From the NCBI RefSeq assembly GCF_024713975.1, contig NC_091103.1, positions 6,885,501 through 6,949,500 of the forward strand: DNA of 64,000 bases, written 5' to 3'. Both the position numbers and the translations under genes were made by a program. This DNA is from Paralichthys olivaceus. Lineage: Eukaryota > Chordata > Actinopteri > Pleuronectiformes > Paralichthyidae. Within the stretch, counting starts at the first letter, position 1, and every line of letters starts with the position of its first letter. Positions 1 to 12,109 of the stretch are shown here, one piece after another. Under the pieces are notes generated by a model. The model searched no databases, was not told where the DNA came from, and saw nothing but the letters and a program-made list of their open reading frames with translations.

Positions 1-48
1 TTAATTCATCATTTCTGGCCCCAACAATCCAACATTACTCCCCCACAG

Positions 49-2889
49 GAGCGATTGAGCCCGCCCCAAAAATTGATGGATGGCACCGGGCAGCAGTGAC
101 ACTGCAGGAGAACACGACACATCGGTTTAACTGCCAATCGGACGGCTGGGATCCTCATGCTCCTCCTTTGCTGACTTGGTACCTGAATGGGGAGCGACAG
201 GGAGCGCCGTCCCCCAACCGTGGGCGCCTGGTGATGACATCACAGGAAGATTCTGTGCTCATGAGACCAGGAACCAATCACAACAGCACCTTCTCTCTGC
301 AGGCCAGAAAGTGGGACAGGGAGCTAGTGTGTGTAGCATCGAACCCCCGGACAGGAGAGAGTTACAATGCCACAGTCACACTCAACGTCCAGTGTAAAAA
401 GTTTTACAGAATTAATACCGGACCCAGCTAATTCCTGTTGATGCGATGAATAAACTGCTGAGTCCTTCCTCTCCTCTGTTCCCCAGTTCAGCCAGAGATC
501 CTCAGGGTGAACGCCCACTACACTGAAACCTCAGACCCCGGCCTGTCCCTGATCCTCTTTGCCCTGGTACGGTCCAACCCACCTGCCACCATCACCTTCG
601 TTGACCAGTCCGGCCATCTGGTGGCCAACACCTCCGACTTCTTCATCCTGGACTCGCGCAGCTACCCCTGGCTGACCAATCACACGCTGAGGGTGACGCT
701 CAGTAGCCTATCAGGGAATTTATCGCTGAATGCCAGCAACAGTGTCGGAGCGGTGCAGAACAATCTCACACTAGCAGGTCAGTGATGGTGAAAGGCAAAG
801 AGGAACCAATAATCTCATGGCTGCAGCTTCATTACAGCACAAATATGAAATTGGTACCACTCTGCTGGCCTAACTCAATTAAGACAATGAATTAGCATAG
901 CTCCCTGAAGTCATTCCTTTAACTCTCTCTCCATCTCTCTCCAGAGTTCCTGCAGTCTCGTGTAGAGGTGCCCATGCTGGGAATAGTGACTGGGGGAGCC
1001 ATGGCGTTCATGGCCCTCCTCATCCTCAGTCTAATCGTTCTCTGCCTCATGCAAAAAAACAAAAGCAAGTCCATCGGTGAGACGGCAGTTTGTGTTTGTG
1101 CAGTGGAAAACTTGTAGCACATAATATTTATTCAGCAGGATAATGCATCTCCTTTTGTTGTGTTACAGACGAGCCAGTGGAGATTCTGATGACCAAGAAA
1201 AGGTAAACAAAGTAATCAGACTTCTGTCATTGGATACCAGGGAGAGAGTAAAGCAGCAGAACAGCAAAGATGGAAATCCAGTCAGCCAGCATTTAATGCA
1301 AAGCAAGTGTCACTTTCTGACCACAGAAGTATGATTCCATACATCTTTCACGTTTGCCTGGCTTCCATGTGTATTGTTAAGGCCCTAAGAGAGTGCAATA
1401 TGTTCAATATTAAAATATCAATACTCTGTAGCAGCAGCTGCATAAGTGACGCATTAATGACATGGGGTGCGTTCACGATGCTGGCAACAACAACTGATTC
1501 TCCAGTTCAGGGTTCTGCTGAATATTGAATAAACAAGTGAACAGCTCTTTGTGCAGCAATGCTGGTGTCGCGTCATTGTTCTGTGGACTGAGTTCAGCAG
1601 CAGGTCTTTACTTGATGCAGCTCAATTACTGCAGGTCACTTTTATAGTTTCAGAAAGGAAGCTGCAACCAGCATCCCCACAGTCTGCAAAAACAGGTTTA
1701 GATCAGGCACGGCACTTACACGTCCAATAGCTTATTTTAGCAAAGGGTTTTTGGTTTCCTGATTCTACCCAAAGAATACAAACTAGCACAACCTCAAAGA
1801 AGTGACTGCACAAGGCCCAGGCACAAGTTCATGTCTCCAAAATGTTGACCTAATGTGTCACATGGATTCAGTCATGGTCACTGAACGCCTCACACATAGT
1901 GACACGTAGAATGTGTTCTTTATACTGTATCCTGAGGACGCTAGGTCTTAGCATTAGAACTCTACATTACACACATCTACATGTCACTTATAGAGGATGA
2001 AATGTCTTTAATATAGAAAGTAACAAATTGTATATTGAGTATTTTATTTGTTCCCACCACCACCGTCCTTTCATCACACATCTATCCCACTATCTGACCC
2101 CATAATTTAAATCGGATAGTAATAACCTCAGCACAGAAGGGAAGGTCTGATGAAAGTATTTTTTGTGCTCTTATAAATACTTTGTATCCATCCTGAAGGC
2201 CAATAACACATCTAATCCATGCTTCTTGCACAGTTACTCTGCCAACCTGAAAGTAGAGAAGGACGATAAGACCTTCATCCCAAGAGAGAACATGTCTCTG
2301 CCTTCCAACATGCAGCTCAACGACCTCAGCACTTTGAGAAAAGGTGAGAGATCCCCACAGTTCTTTGCATGATGGAGTTTGATGAGAATGACGAAACAAA
2401 AGTTTGTTTTGGTGTTAAGCTCAATCAACGAAGGTCCAAGTTGCAAACAATTGAGTTACTCAGTCCATAATTCCTACAAGTCTTGAATGCAGCATGTTAT
2501 TATAAACATAATGACCGGAAGACGTGAACTCATAGGAAGGTTCAGCTTCACGCATTAGCTTCTGTAAGCTATCCCTTCTCTTTTACCATCTCCTCCATCT
2601 TCCCTGCATTTCTGCTCGAAGCCCGAGAGGCTGCCCAGCACAACAGTGTGGGAGAGAAGAAGGAAGAGGAGGAGGAAGATCTGTCTTTAGCCTACGCCGC
2701 CAGAGGTCAGGGAACTACACTTTTCATTATTTATACTTTAGCCTCATTGTGGAGCAACGGCAGCCTTTTTTCCATGACGCGTTCTTTCTGAATTCTTTTC
2801 CCTGATGATTCTCAGGTTTTGCCAGATATCCGATGGTGGGCTACATCTATAAGGTCAACAGCACAAGCAGCGAGGAGATCTGGCTCTGA
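49..2889 (+). CDS. tmem25: Transmembrane protein 25 (tmem25), 5' partial
   Basis: Exons by splice sites and codon phase: 49-393, 487-777, 945-1076, 1169-1202, 2234-2343, 2622-2705, 2816-2889 (stop TGA 2887-2889). The first coding exon or exons lie before the window; 355 residues are visible, against about 366 in the human protein. The visible N-terminal part is an Ig-like domain (FNCQSDGW to ELVCVASNP). A second Ig-like segment follows, carrying the family signature LFALVRSNPPA, NTSDFFILD and YPWLTNHT and several N-glycosylation sequons. A hydrophobic transmembrane helix is encoded at 975-1055. The cytoplasmic tail has RENMSLPSN and ends GYIYKVNSTSSEEIWL, almost as in mammals. All introns are phase 1 except the one after 1202, which is phase 2. 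TMEM25 is a type I membrane protein reported to act in NMDA-receptor subunit turnover; that role is from other species. Orthology is very secure; only the start is missing. Confidence 0.96.
1203..2233 (+). other. tmem25 intron between coding exons 1169-1202 and 2234-2343
   Basis: About 1 kb of A/T-rich intronic sequence bounded by a GTAAAC donor and a TTGCACAG acceptor. Short open frames here have no family resemblance. I see nothing else that can be supported. Confidence 0.8.
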
Positions 2890-3124
2890 CTTACCTCACA
2901 CACACACACAGACAGTACATGCATGCATAACTCCTACCAGATGCAGTTGTCCAAGAGGGAACTACCAGTCAGTCATTCAAACAATCATCTTTCCCCTTTG
3001 AGCTGGACAGGAATGACCAGGACCCTCAGACCATGTTGTTGTTGAGCCCACATATTATATCAACACACTCTGACTCTTTCTCCGCCTCAGACTTGTTGAA
3101 TTTCTTGTCCACATAACAAACCTG

Positions 3125-3749
3125 AGGCCTGTACTACGAAGCCGGATGCTCGTTCACTTCTTATCGGGGTAAATCACCATGGTAACTTATGCTGAACGGC
3201 TAACCTGGTTTGGAATACGTTAAGTTGCAGATAAGAGATGGAGCGGTATAAAAGCTCCGCCCACTGTGAGTGTGGATGGTCAAGTCAAAATCCTTTGAGC
3301 TACTCTGATGAGTATATTTATGAAAGATACAGATTCTCATCAGAGGGAATGATAAAACTTTGTCAGCAGCTGGAGCTGAACATAACCAACCATCAGAGGG
3401 TTCTATAACTGACACATTCACACAATCAGAGATTTTTCCCCCAGTTGTTCTTCCTGCATTTACCGCTGTAACTGTTTCGTTTAGTCTGAATAATGTGTTT
3501 TTGGTCTCCTCGCAACAGTTTGATCCTCGTTTGTGAAATATGCGGCCCTGCTGTCAGTTCACTTGTCCATGTCTGTGATTGGTCATACGCAGTAAACCCC
3601 GCCCGTTTCACTTGCGCCCTGGGTTAAATTAACGAGTTGACAATCAGCTTCTTGTGACCACTTAGCCTGACTGTGATTGTTTGTTACGTTCAGCTGGATC
3701 CCTGAAAGGTATCCTGGGTATGTTGAACTCACTTCGTAGTACAGACCTC
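3125..3749. mobile_element. MITE-like non-autonomous DNA transposon with terminal inverted repeats
   Basis: The left end GAGGCCTGTACTACGAAG (from 3125) is matched in inverted orientation by ACTTCGTAGTACAGACCTC ending near 3749. The pairing is about 17 of 20 bases. The roughly 625 bp interior has no usable open frame. It lies in the 3' flank of tmem25 and may be part of its 3' UTR. The end motif resembles ends I recall from Harbinger/ISL2EU-type teleost elements, but I cannot confirm the superfamily or the target-site duplication. Confidence 0.72.
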
Positions 3750-4107
3750 TGTTGATGCTTCTCCTCTCTCTGGTATTTACACTGCTGCTGTGTTGTCTCA
3801 ACAATGCAAAGTATGATCTGGACATTAAAAAAAAGCTCACATTATGGGATGTTTTGCTATGATTTCCCCCTGTAACCACACGCTCATAGTGTCGTCCTCC
3901 CCGTTGCATTAATTGAATGCATTAAATGTTCTATGCTAACACCAGAATGTCCAAAGTAATGTACTGTATGTGAATTTTACAATTTTGACCAATGAAACCT
4001 ATTTAAGGTCGAACATAATAATAGAGTATGTATTTGTATATGGACATATTACATGTCGAGCATTGTATATTTGTATGCATATGTATATGTGTATAATAGA
4101 GGACGTC

Positions 4108-4113
4108 AATAAA
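4108..4113 (+). terminator. Candidate poly(A) signal of tmem25
   Basis: AATAAA on the + strand, about 1.2 kb after the tmem25 stop. It is the first well-formed signal I noticed downstream. Using it would place the inverted-repeat element inside the 3' UTR. The assignment is inferred. Confidence 0.4.
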
Positions 4114-4872
4114 GAGTTGAAACTGTATGAAGTAAATACTGTACATGCTGTGGTTTTATGACTGCTCACCAGGGGGCAGTCTAAGGCGAATTACTAGGTG
4201 GAAACAAGTCAAGCTAAGAGGTTGATGTGTGATGAAGTTGTGTTGTGTGTGTGATGGTGAACGTGTTGTTGCATTTTCAGTAGCAGCTGCAAGAAGAGTT
4301 TTCTGTTTATAGGTTTGTGTGTCTGCGTGTGTGTGTGCGCCAGGTGTTGACTCTGGGTTGTTGTGGCTTCTCTTCAAACAGGAAACAGAGTTGTGGTGTT
4401 GCTGGAGCAATGTGCTCTCTGTCTCCGCTGCTTCTTCAGCGCCTCACAGGGAATGTCGTCTGTCACAGACAGCGGGACAAACATTTACATTAAGCAGGGA
4501 ATTCAAATGTTTATCTGAACACACACAGTTGTGCTCATTTCTCTGTTTTACCACACGGAGCTGATTCCTTTGTCTCCCACAGCAACTCGACAGAAAGCAG
4601 CAGCCAGCGTTAACACACTGATGAGTCATTTCTGCTTATATGAAGCTGGTAGAGACTTGTTTCCGTAGAGTGTCAGTACGCAAGTAGAAAAATAAAAGGA
4701 AAGAGTTGGTTTATCTGTGCTAAATTGTACCATCTTATAGATGTTAACACCACGAATATGTCAGATGTCTTTGCATTCTAGAGTAAGTACCCCGGTACCA
4801 CCCCACCTCCAAGTTTGGTGCAGCTCGGATCAGTATTTTTTGTAATCCTTCTGACATATAAACAAGTGCATC

Positions 4873-5490
4873 CCTCCGCCAAGGTCCTACTGCCCTTTAA
4901 TTCAATCAAACTACACCAAACTTCACACACAAATATCGGTCCCCGAAATGTTTTTTCTCATCAAGATCCTTGAATTTTTTCCTGGGAAAACCTCCATGAT
5001 TTACTGTCTTTAGTCTCAGATATGTAGCTATGCAAACATGCTGTGTATTCTGGGTTGTGCACTAATCACTATTGAGCATCAACATTTTAAATTACATCAA
5101 CAAGTTAGAATAGCGCTCAGTAGCGCGTATACCTCCACGAGGCCCAACAGTCGTTTCATGATACCACATTTAAATTCACCAGATCCAGATTTTTGTTTGG
5201 GATGAGCATCACATTGGATACACTCATAAATATCAGTCCCCTAAACATGCCTGATTTTTTTTTTTTTTATCAAGATTTGTGAATTAATTTCAGATCAATG
5301 CAACATTTTCAACATACTCTATCTCTCAATGTAGAAGAAAGTGGAGAAAATCACTAAAATGCACCAAATCCTTCCTCCCAGTTTCACGGTAATGCATCCA
5401 ATACTTTATCCATAATAACAAAATGCAGATGAAGACATTACCTCCTTGGCCAAGGTAAGAGACACGGGCCAACCAGGACTTTTCACCTTA
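4873..5490. repeat. Teleost interspersed repeat, family C (two partial copies)
   Basis: The phrases 'gccaaggtcctac..', 'caaactacaccaaacttcacac', 'tcatcaagatcctt' and 'cctccacgaggcccaacagtc..taaacatgcctgat' recur elsewhere in the window. Other copies lie near 20088-20395, 26135-26435, 27970-28215 and 47430-47715, the last two on the opposite strand. I recognise this as a dispersed fish repeat type but cannot name its class. Confidence 0.6.
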
Positions 5491-5846
5491 AGGAGGTAAT
5501 GAAGATCTTTTGTTTTTTACAAAGTGCTGTCTGTCTCTTTTTTGAAATAATGTGAAAAACGTTTTGATAAAAATAACAGTGTCACATGGAAGACATTAGC
5601 TATTTTTATTACAAGTCAAATTCCTGTAAAAAGCACATTGAATGTTTCGTCAGTAAAATTATCTAAGTAACACAATAATTTCAAATATCAAAAAGAACAA
5701 TGAAATAAAAACAAAAAGAGTCAAATAAACTATATATCCCACCAGTGTCACACAACATATGGTGTCATTTGCTTCAAGTCACAGTGACACCAATTCCTCA
5801 ACAGAGACAGAAAACCCACCAATCACACTAACTTCCTTCCTACTCT

Positions 5847-5914
5847 CTCTCTCTCTCTGACACACACACACACACACAGACACACACACAGACAGACACA
5901 CACACACACACAGA
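5847..5914. repeat. Compound (CT)n/(CA)n microsatellite upstream of cd3gamma/delta
   Basis: A run of CT dinucleotides passes into interrupted CA and GACA repeats. It lies about 300 bp before the cd3gamma/delta start codon. Confidence 0.9.
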
Positions 5915-6216
5915 TATTTAGATTATCCGACACTCACATAACAGACACTAAACGCTTCGAGAGCAGAAACAAGGCAGGTCTGCTTATCTTGAGGTCTGTA
6001 CTTTTATTATACATTTCCTGCTGCGATCATGTTGTATTATCATATTGTGTTTGTCTTTTACCATCAACTATCTGTCGAAGTTAATAAAATGGTCGACTGG
6101 GACCAGAAAATGGCGCCCTTCCTGTTCTGTGTCGTATCCTCGCTTTTACTTACAGCGATCTGAAATATCTCCACCTGTCATCAGCAGAACTCAGAAGACA
6201 GAGAAGTGCACACACA

Positions 6217-6981
6217 ATGAAATTTACATCACTGTTGCCTGCCTGCTTGCTGCTGCTTTGGACGCTGCCAGGTAAGGCCTCTGTCAAAATGTTTTCACTT
6301 AGATGAGGATTATAACGAGGTCTTCAAACATCTTATATTAAATGGGTTTAGCGAAAAAGAAAACCTTTCAATATTTTAATGGCAGCTAATTGTGTGTCAG
6401 CTTCATTAAAGTAAACACTTTTTAACAGCTTGTAAAGATAAAGGGAGTTGTGCAATAGTGACTGCATGAGTGAAATTGTGTTTACATTTGTTTTAATGAA
6501 GGTTTGCCTGCGGAGTTTTTATCAAGAAGCCGTTCAGTAAGGAGCACGGGTTTAATGTGCATGATTCTGTTTTCTACACAGACACCGAAGCAGATGATAT
6601 GATTAAAGTCACATCATCAGGAGATTGGATTACTCTGAATTGCAACAAGAAGTCCGACGATGCATCTTTCAAAGTAAATGGTGTAGAGGAGAAAAATCCT
6701 CTGACAATACGTTACAAAGATGAATCGTCAGGACTCTACACATGCTCCTTGAAAGTCGAAAACGACAAATTCGAGGAATACGAAATCTATTTGAAATTAC
6801 AAAGTAAGTTCCAAAGCAGCGTCTTGTTATGAAAGCACTAGTGTTGTTGTGCGTCATGGGTTTTATGTGCAATGCATGTTACATCTATTACTTGTCTTCA
6901 CACTGTGTGATAATGTTTACAGCATGTTACAGCATTTCTTTATATTAATCAAATACTTTTCAAAATCTCAGATTCTCAAGA

Positions 6982-7023
<42 letters not shown>

Positions 7024-8933
7024 CAAGCCTGTGAAAACTGCATCGAGCTCAACCTACCTACCATAGTCGGCCTCACTATTGGAGATGCGGTGGCAACAAT
7101 CTTGTTAGGATTGGCTGTCTACCTTATCGCGTCTCAGGCTGGTCCAGTCATCTCTCACAAGAAAAGTATCTATCTATCTATGAACATTCATTCTTATCTC
7201 AAATCTGACTTGGCCAGGTAGTGTTATGTAAGTGGCTAACTTCTCAAAGATAAGAAAAATCCCTGTATTGTGTTTTAAAGTAATAGGAATTACTTTCTAC
7301 GGTGGCTCTGAGGGTCAAAACAACATTTCAAGATGACACCTCGGAAAATTCAACAGCATAATACTGATCATCAACATTACATTCAGTTGATGTGTTCACT
7401 CTGGTTGATGATTGGTTATTTCCAGTGGCAGATTTTTTCTGAATAAGGGGCCATAAAGGTGCCACAATTTACACAGACATCCCTGATTGACATCATTGAC
7501 AAAGAATTAACCTTCTTGGCAGAGATAGTTATATGAATGCCCTTGGTTTAAATATGTTCTAATGGTTTCCATCTCCTCTTCCATCCATTCAAACTCCTGC
7601 AAGGATGCTGCTAGGATAAGTGACAATAGAAACAGGGAATGACATAGAGTTGTTGTCAGGAACTTGGATTCTGTCTGGGAACAAAAAGCCATGACTCACC
7701 TTTTCCGTAATCTGAAATGTTGACGTGTTTTGTGAAATGCTGTTGTGTTTGGTCAAACTTTGTGCGTTTTTTAAGTTGTTGTTATTATTATTATAATGTT
7801 AATTTTTATTGTTGTGTTATATAATTCAGTGTCAGTTTCTACAAATGCACCAGATTAAAAAAATCTGTTTATATTATGTAATATAGCCGTATTCAGAGTG
7901 ACGAAAATATCTGTTTCACTTAGATGTAGCACTTGGCTTTTTTGAAGCTCATGTACTTTTGTACACTCATGGTTGAATTCACTTATTGGAAGTTGCTTTG
8001 TATAAAAGCATCAGCTAAATTATGTGTAATGTTTACAACCTTTGTGTTGGGCTACGCTAACCTGCCTGTCCTGAGACTACGAGCATATTTATTGTATCAT
8101 AGATGAACAGGAACAGGAAGTTCTTTATTAACTAGTTCACTAATTATTATTATTTTCACTTGCCACATACACTATATATACATATATCAATCATCCAAAT
8201 TAATAACTTAAATAAAATGTACTCATTATGAAAGATCCAATCTTTAAATAAAACAATTACTAATACTAGTATTTGTGCAATCATCAGTTCGTCTGTCCTC
8301 AGGTTCCGAGCGACCGCTTCCAAATGAGATGCGCAACAGAGCCTCAAACGACCCATACCAGGTGAGATGACATGTGACGGCCTTTCCACTGCAATATGTG
8401 ATAATCACATTTAAAGGTCCAGTGTGTAAGATTTAGGTGAAAGGGAACGATTGGCAGAAAGTTAATGTAGAATAATCCTCATGATGTTTTCACTAGTTCG
8501 TTTCATCTAAGTTTTATGAATTGTAGTTTTCTTTACCCCAGAAAAGGCCCTTTATATTTAAATACTTTATATTTACATCCAGGGGACCCTCTCTACGGAG
8601 GCCGCCATGTTTTTTACATTAGTCCAGACTGGACAAACTAAACGCCTTTTGAGTTTTTAAGACAACTGAAGTTTACCACAGGTTCTTTGTCATGTTTGTA
8701 AGGAGAGTGTGAGGTGAGGGGTGTTCCGCTGCAACATGCAATTTCAACACTAGAAATCACACAATTCTACACCCTTACCTTTAAATAAAATGAAGGAATG
8801 ATGATTTTGATTCATTTAACTATTAATTATTTCTTCTTTTAATTCATATATTCAATCCCTCCTCCCTCAGCGTCTGAGATTCAACAGTGGTGCCCGGAAG
8901 GACACGTATGATGTCATTAACCACAATAGATAG
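6217..8933 (+). CDS. cd3g/d (single teleost cd3gamma/delta): T-cell receptor CD3 gamma/delta chain
   Basis: Exons 6217-6271, 6582-6803, 7028-7165, 8303-8361, 8871-8933 (stop TAG); 178 residues. All junctions are in phase (1,1,1,0). Residues 1-18 are a signal peptide (CLLLLWTLPG region). A compact Ig domain has Cys39 and Cys73. The stalk CxxC is Cys94-Glu-Asn-Cys97, followed by IELN as in CD3G/CD3D. The membrane helix (about 103-131) carries the acidic residue Asp112 needed for pairing with TCR chains. The cytoplasmic ITAM is Tyr157-Gln-Arg-Leu and Tyr171-Asp-Val-Ile, split by an intron after Gln158. CD3 gamma/delta relays antigen-receptor signals through ITAM phosphorylation in T cells. The CENCIELN motif and the tail NDPYQ separate it from CD3 epsilon. 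It is the convergent partner of cd3epsilon at 13145-16436. Start ATG 6217 begins the signal peptide. Confidence 0.95.
6981..7023 (+). repeat. (CT)n(GT)n microsatellite forming the polypyrimidine tract of cd3gamma/delta exon 3
   Basis: Roughly 12 CT units and then 7 to 8 GT units run directly into TCAAG, the acceptor of exon 3 (starts 7028). The repeat therefore occupies the place of the polypyrimidine tract. Confidence 0.85.
7166..8302 (+). other. cd3gamma/delta intron 3
   Basis: About 1.1 kb of A/T-rich intron between the transmembrane exon and the first tail exon. It starts with short GTATCTATC tetranucleotide repeats. No coding or recognisable repeat content was seen in the remainder. Confidence 0.8.
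8411..8784. mobile_element. TTAAAGG-ended MITE, copy 1 (in cd3gamma/delta intron 4)
   Basis: The left end TTAAAGGTCCAGTGTGTAAG and a right end reading TTAAAGGTAAGGGTGTAG on the opposite strand form terminal inverted repeats of a 374 bp element. Interior landmarks ('ggaccctctctacggaggccgcc', 'ggacaaacta') are shared with the copy at 51566-51941, which lies in the opposite orientation. It is non-coding and sits wholly in the last intron, between the two ITAM half-exons. Confidence 0.85.
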
Positions 8934-9163
8934 AGGGGTGGACCGCCCCATCTCCGCCCCCAGATGTGCAGCGTGTGATGCATTGTCGCTCAACCTTGAT
9001 GTAATTTGCTCTTTATTATACTAATATTAGTTTATTTTCACTGTGCTTGTTTGATGAGCTTGTTGCATTATTTTCATTTTAGCAGTATTTTTGACCATGT
9101 GTTATTTTCCTTAATTATCGATTTGTTGTATCTGCACATATGGGGCTGCTAGAACCACGCCAC

Positions 9164-9236
9164 AATAAACCTTACAGATGTTTTTTTTCCAACAAAATTG
9201 TCATCACCATGTTGTATGATGAAAATTTGCAATAAA
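9164..9236 (+). terminator. Poly(A) signals of cd3gamma/delta
   Basis: AATAAA at 9164-9169 and again at 9231-9236, 230 to 300 bp after the stop codon. Either would give a short 3' UTR. Confidence 0.7.
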
Positions 9237-9744
9237 ATACTTGCCTGTCTTTTCTGATGATGCCTGCAACTTCTGTTGTTAAGTACATTTTCTCAAGGAC
9301 TGTATTTTAACATGGAAGAACTCCTGCTGCTAATACTCTATACTCATATGTATGTTAGTTACTTGTTCAGAGAAGAAGAAAAAAAGCATTGCTAAACATT
9401 AAACCACTGGTTTTCAAATTCTTTGAAAAAGCAATGTCCACCACAGATCCCAGATCAGATGTCTGTGGTTTGTTTTTTTTACCAGTTGCATAGAATAATA
9501 TAGCCTGTTATACTCTTCCTATAAACCTCTCACATGTTCGGACGGATTATTTCACAAAAAGCAAAGATTTGAGAAACAATGCAAATAATTTTGTGAGGCC
9601 ATTCATCTGTACAAAGTGTTCTTTTACACTTGACACTTACGTGCTATAATATTATCTTACTTACTTTGGGTAATGTGAATACTTTGACCACTACTCCCAC
9701 AACTATCTGCTAAAGGGGAGGGGCTTTCAGATGTCTTTCTTTGC

Positions 9745-10207
9745 ATCAAAGATACAAGTAGATGAGAATATAGAGAGCAATGATAGAAATAATTAGACAG
9801 CAAGGCACAAGAGAACAGAGTAAAGAAACATTTAGAAAGAAACCAAGAGGAGGAGAAGGCAATGGAGGAGATGAGAAAGTGACTAAAGTGACTTCTGGTC
9901 TTCACAACGCTGCTGTTACAGACGTTTTCTGCCAGAGCTGAGGGGAAGAAGAAAGATCCGGAGCTTAGACAAAAAAAACACGACCCTGATCATCCCACAC
10001 ACACACTCACGTGTACTTTCATGCACGGATGTTGACTCTCACGACCGCAACCACTCATCAGGCAGCTGTTAGTCTGTGTGTGGGAGCAGTTCGACTCAAG
10101 ACAGTCAGAGAGAAGATCACACCTTAAACCGCCCCACCCCCACCGCATCCCCCTTTCACCTCTACCCCTTTATTTCATCATCACACAAACACAGCAGATT
10201 AAGATAA
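9745..10207. promoter_or_regulatory. Candidate T-cell enhancer between the two CD3 genes
   Basis: Within 460 bp there are matches to T-lineage factor sites: ATCAAAG (TCF/LEF, 9745-9751), CACGTG E-box (10008-10013), ACCGCA (RUNX, reverse of TGCGGT; 10044-10049), CAGCTG (E2A/HEB E-box; 10063-10068) and AGATAA (GATA; 10202-10207). Mammalian CD3 enhancers lie 3' of CD3D and CD3E, which is the same relative position. Short motifs occur often by chance, so this is an inference only. Confidence 0.3.
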
Positions 10208-10734
10208 CTGAGCAAGTAACTGCAGTGTTTCCACTAAACACAGAACGTCTGAGCTAACACTCAGTGTAGTTTATCACCATCAGTCTGCAGAAGAAAAAGA
10301 AATGTTATGTGACACAGTGTTTCCCATCGTCTTTTACATCAGTGCAGCTGTGCTCATTGGAAAATATACACACACACACACACACACACATACACATAAA
10401 CAGGAGCCCGAAGTGTGACACAACATTTCCACTCTTTCTTATGAAATATGTGCATAAACATTGTGAAACGTTTCACAAACGTATGCAACAACAGAATGGT
10501 GTGTCGCTCGCACAAAGCTGTCTGATGAAGACGGATACAGATGATGATTGTGTGCTTTCAGTTGTACTGCGGATATGAGCTGTGGCTTCAAGACTGCTTC
10601 TTTTACTGCATAAAGTGGTATCTGTAGAAGCATCTCAGCACTGTTTCCAACCATGAGACTCTGGTGGTGTTTTGTGGCATACAGAGAGGGGTTTCTATGA
10701 TATTTAGTCTTGGTGGACAAATTAGTCTACCTAC

Positions 10735-11165
10735 TAATTCCCCGAAACAATTATATCTCCTTCAGAAAGGTTGGGGCTGTAGCTTGTGTCAGTTGCTTAA
10801 CAGACTTCTGAAATAGCTGACGTGCAATGCATGAAAATTAACAACGGTTAAGAAAAGCAATCAAACTTGCACAATACCTGAAAAGTAATTTTATGAATAA
10901 ACTTGCTATAAAATCTTAACTGCAGATAAACCAGGTAGGATGAGATCATTTTTTAATGGCACACTGCACCATAGACTGTTTATAAAAGGCTCTGCACCCA
11001 ACGTCCAGCACCCAAACACTAAAAAGGGACAGTGTTGTTTGAGGAGGACTCACTAATAACGAGGAATAATTCTGAAGCAGCTCCACAGCTTTAACACAGG
11101 CCAAGAAAACAGAAACAGAAAACAACCTATTTCAAACAGGGAGGTGTAAAACAGGGAACTGCACT
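10735..11165 (-). repeat. Interspersed repeat family A, copy 1
   Basis: Read on the minus strand it runs 'ctagtgcagt ... ctgcttcagaattattcc ... ttagtgagtcctcctcaaac ... gtctatggtgcag ... catcctacctggtttatctgc'. The same landmarks recur at 48500-48935 and 56936-57250 on the plus strand. A partial copy lies at 14716-14968 on the minus strand. No family name can be given from sequence alone. Confidence 0.75.
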
Positions 11166-12109
11166 AGACGAAATAATAGCTTTAATGGCATTCAGTAGAG
11201 CACAAGACACAACAGTCCCTTCAATTTCAATCAATCCATCTTAGATTGATCCATTATCCTCAGAGAAATCAGCGAAAATATAGTCAAATGCCCTGTCCTA
11301 CGACATCAGCATTTTATGGGACCTATACCTCATCCTCATCCTTCCACCAAGTCTCCTAATAATCCGTCCAGCAGTTTTTGTGTAATCTTGCTTAAAAACA
11401 AAGAAACAAATCATCTAAAAAACAAACGGACATTGGTGAAAACTTAAAGATAACAGAAACCCCTTTCTGTGTAATGCATCAAAGTTTGACATCACCATAG
11501 ACTGTGAAATGATCATATCTCTCTCACATATAGTTACAACCAGAAGCCAACACTTTAACCTTTGTTGTGGTGCTGTGGTATTCAGGCTACATGGGTTTGG
11601 TGAGGTGTACCTAATAAACTGACAACTGCATGTACACAAAAACAATCTATATCTTTTTATTCAAAATGAAAAGTAATGATTTTTACAGTACACTCTGTCA
11701 ACGTATTATATTAAAGGGTACAGTACACTCAAAAATAAATTTACTTTACAAAGCAAGACAATGAATGGCACCATTACAGTAGATTAACGGCAGAACAGTT
11801 GAATTGGATTGCAGGACCGCACAGAGGGGTGAGTGGATATTAAAGAACAAGAGAGAGATTTCTGGCTTCACACAGATACAACAGACATGAAAGTAAACCT
11901 GTGTTGCTCACCGCTTTCAAATATTTCTTCCAAATTAGTTGACAGCGCTTGTTCTCAAGCTTTTTTTTATCTGACATATACTACACTGCCTTTCTAAAAG
12001 GGCTCACAAACTGGACACATAATCCACTAAACTGAGTTTACTCTTTGTGGTTAAACACGATCTGTCTGAAATGTCTGATATGTCTGAAAGCATCTTAGTT
12101 ATGTTAAGC

